From assembly GCA_023132105.1 (NCBI GenBank), contig JAGLYS010000018.1, positions 1-6,324 of the forward strand: a stretch of DNA of 6,324 nt. Direction: 5' to 3'. Each line of letters starts with the position of its first letter. Positions within the stretch are counted from its first letter, which is position 1. This document shows, in pieces, positions 5,162 through 6,324 of this stretch. The translations under genes and the position numbers were made by a program. This stretch comes from Caldifarciminota bacterium (GTDB taxonomy: Bacteria > Hydrothermota > 32-111 > QNBC01). The notes beneath the pieces are model-generated. The model was given only the letters and a program-made list of their open reading frames with translations, was not told the DNA's origin and searched no databases.

Positions 5162-5605
5162 ATGGAAACTGAAATAATCCCTCCTTCGTGTTGTAAAATA
5201 GTAAAATATAATATTAAAAAAATCATATATATTATCCTTGAAGAGCAAATAGATAAAATAAATAGAAATAAAATAGTAGAAATCATTTTTATCAATGAAA
5301 ATGAAATGAGAAAATATAATCGAACTTATCGGAAAATAAACAAAACAACGAATATTCTTACATTTAACTATTCCAAGTTTACAGATGAAGAAATTGTGCT
5401 TTCCTCCATTGCTTTATGTATGACTGTAATAGAAAGAAGAGCAAAACTACACAATTGCTCTATCGAAGTAGAATTAAAAAGAACACTGATTCATGGAGCA
5501 TTGCATGTCGCGGGTTATGATCATATTAACAAAAAAGAACGAAACAGAATGCAAGAGCTTGAGAATCTATATATGAATAAATTTAAAAAGCTAAATATTT
5601 TATGA
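5162..5605 (+). CDS. ybeY: YbeY endoribonuclease / rRNA maturation factor
   Basis: A 147-residue protein within the normal family range. The zinc-binding signature is intact: HGALHVAGYDH (111-121) supplies H111, H115 and H121 in the H-x3-H-x5-H pattern. Upstream, NRTYRKINKTTNILTF (53-68) matches the family NRDYRGKDKPTNVLSF region, with R57 at the conserved arginine. YbeY takes part in 16S rRNA 3'-end maturation and ribosome quality control. The family's Leu-Gly-Asp segment before VIC appears here as LSSIALC (80-86), so the Gly-Asp pair is replaced by Ser-Ser. The start is two bases after the pgpH stop; the nearest purine motif AAGGAA (5139-5144) is 17 nt away, too far for normal use, so translational coupling is likely. 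Its stop overlaps the next start as ATGA. Confidence 0.92.
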   Translation: METEIIPPSCCKIVKYNIKKIIYIILEEQIDKINRNKIVEIIFINENEMRKYNRTYRKINKTTNILTFNYSKFTDEEIVLSSIALCMTVIERRAKLHNCSIEVELKRTLIHGALHVAGYDHINKKERNRMQELENLYMNKFKKLNIL

Positions 5606-6324
5606 TTACTTTAATAATAACACTTATTTCTTTGATATTTCTATCGGCATTTACATCTGCACTTGAAGCGGCATACTTCTCCTTATCACATATAGACATA
5701 AAGGATATTGAACGAAAAAAGAAAAAATCATACAAACGAATTGGTTTCCTCATGAAATATTCCGATAGATTTCTTATATCTGTTTTATTTTATAATAATT
5801 TTATCAATGTATCTATAGGCTATTATACATCACGACTCACAAATCATTTCCAGATTTTAAGAATCAATGAACAGCTCGTTTTATTGATATTAACTTTATT
5901 AATGACTCTAATTGTCATCATCTTTTCTGAATATCTCCCCAAAATATATGCAATAAAATTAAATAGATATTTTGCCATCCATACCTCCTTTTTAGCATAT
6001 ATTATGTATATTGCTTTTTCCCCTATAAGTTTTATACTTTCCAAAGTATTACATTTTGGCGGGGGGAAAGATGATGAAAAGCGATATACCATTTCAGAAT
6101 ATAAATCCTTGATTGAATTAAGTAAAAACAAAGGGATTATAGATCTTTCAGAAGCAAAATTCATTAAGAATTTTCTAAGTTTTTCGAATTTAACCGTTAA
6201 TGAAATAATGACACCAAGAATAAAGGTCTCTACATTAAAAACAAATGACTTATATGTTGATATAATTAATGTTATAAAACATGATAACTATTCGAGATAT
6301 CCTGTAACTGAACCGGATGAGGAT
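5602..6324 (+). CDS. CNNM/CBS-domain membrane protein (CorC/HlyC-like), 3' end outside window
   Basis: This frame stays open from 5602 to the window edge: 241 codons, no stop. The ATG overlaps the ybeY stop in an ATGA junction. Residues 1-155 are a CNNM (DUF21) transmembrane domain: SAFTSALEAAYFSLS (15-29), the family NN motif in SVLFYNNFINV (60-70), FSEYLPK (108-114, equivalent to FGE-x-x-PK), and further hydrophobic spans at about 92-107 and 129-148. The cytosolic linker YTISEYKSLIELSKNKGIIDLSEAKFI (162-188) and NEIMTPR (200-206) lead into the first CBS domain, still visible as YSRYPV (230-235). CNNM/CorC proteins are linked to magnesium and cobalt efflux or homeostasis. Escherichia coli ybeX, next to ybeY, encodes the CBS and CorC parts without CNNM, so this gene is a membrane-anchored counterpart in the same position. 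The C-terminal CorC_HlyC domain is not visible. Confidence 0.9.
   Translation, partial: MITLIITLISLIFLSAFTSALEAAYFSLSHIDIKDIERKKKKSYKRIGFLMKYSDRFLISVLFYNNFINVSIGYYTSRLTNHFQILRINEQLVLLILTLLMTLIVIIFSEYLPKIYAIKLNRYFAIHTSFLAYIMYIAFSPISFILSKVLHFGGGKDDEKRYTISEYKSLIELSKNKGIIDLSEAKFIKNFLSFSNLTVNEIMTPRIKVSTLKTNDLYVDIINVIKHDNYSRYPVTEPDED

Noticed and set aside
5844..6164. Open frame of 106 codons on the minus strand
   Set aside because: It is antisense to the CNNM/CBS gene, whose plus-strand frame is open throughout and shows clear family motifs.

Overview
This is an AT-rich bacterial window from a probable diderm (two-membrane) organism. The diderm inference rests on a small outer-membrane-type beta-barrel protein ending in an aromatic beta-signal and a lipoprotein with a clean lipobox. 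The long spacers are packed with short dispersed repeats (TGTAGGGGCACGAT-type, TTCGTGTAATTCGTTAT-type and TTCAGGATGAC-type hairpins). To my recollection such repeats are common in genomes of uncultured candidate phyla of the WOR-3/Stahlbacteria or Cloacimonadota kind. That placement is an inference; no rRNA or other phylogenetic marker is present.

Layout. Positions 1-346 hold no gene, only dispersed repeats and hairpins. Positions 347-823 (minus strand) encode a small beta-barrel protein. Positions 824-1281 are a divergent intergenic region with more copies of the same repeats, a 7-bp tandem repeat, a pyrimidine tract and, at its right end, a near-consensus sigma-70 promoter. Positions 1282-2003 hold two small plus-strand envelope genes: a coiled-coil lipoprotein and a secreted coiled-coil protein with a C-terminal LysM domain. 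A GC-rich hairpin without a U-tract follows (2020-2039). From 2054 to the right edge runs a tight operon: PhoH-like ATPase (ybeZ type), 7TM-HD cyclic-di-AMP phosphodiesterase (pgpH type), YbeY rRNA endonuclease, and the start of a CNNM/CBS (CorC-like) membrane protein cut by the window edge. Its genes overlap by 26 (or 11) nt, lie 2 nt apart, or overlap by 4 nt.

How the genes work together. The right half matches the known ybeZ-ybeY-ybeX (PhoH-YbeY-CorC) neighbourhood tied to ribosomal RNA maturation and quality control, with pgpH inserted between ybeZ and ybeY; a phoH-pgpH-ybeY order is common in many bacteria. The left half is envelope biology. Its most interesting signal is that the lipoprotein and the LysM protein have coiled coils of equal length and identical heptad register, each with its only mature-domain cysteine (besides the lipobox Cys) at the same core position near the coil's C-terminal end. 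This suggests a disulfide-linked, two-part tether between a membrane and peptidoglycan.

The envelope genes all have strong Shine-Dalgarno sequences, while the four operon genes have none at normal spacing. No mobile element, CRISPR array, tRNA or rRNA was found.
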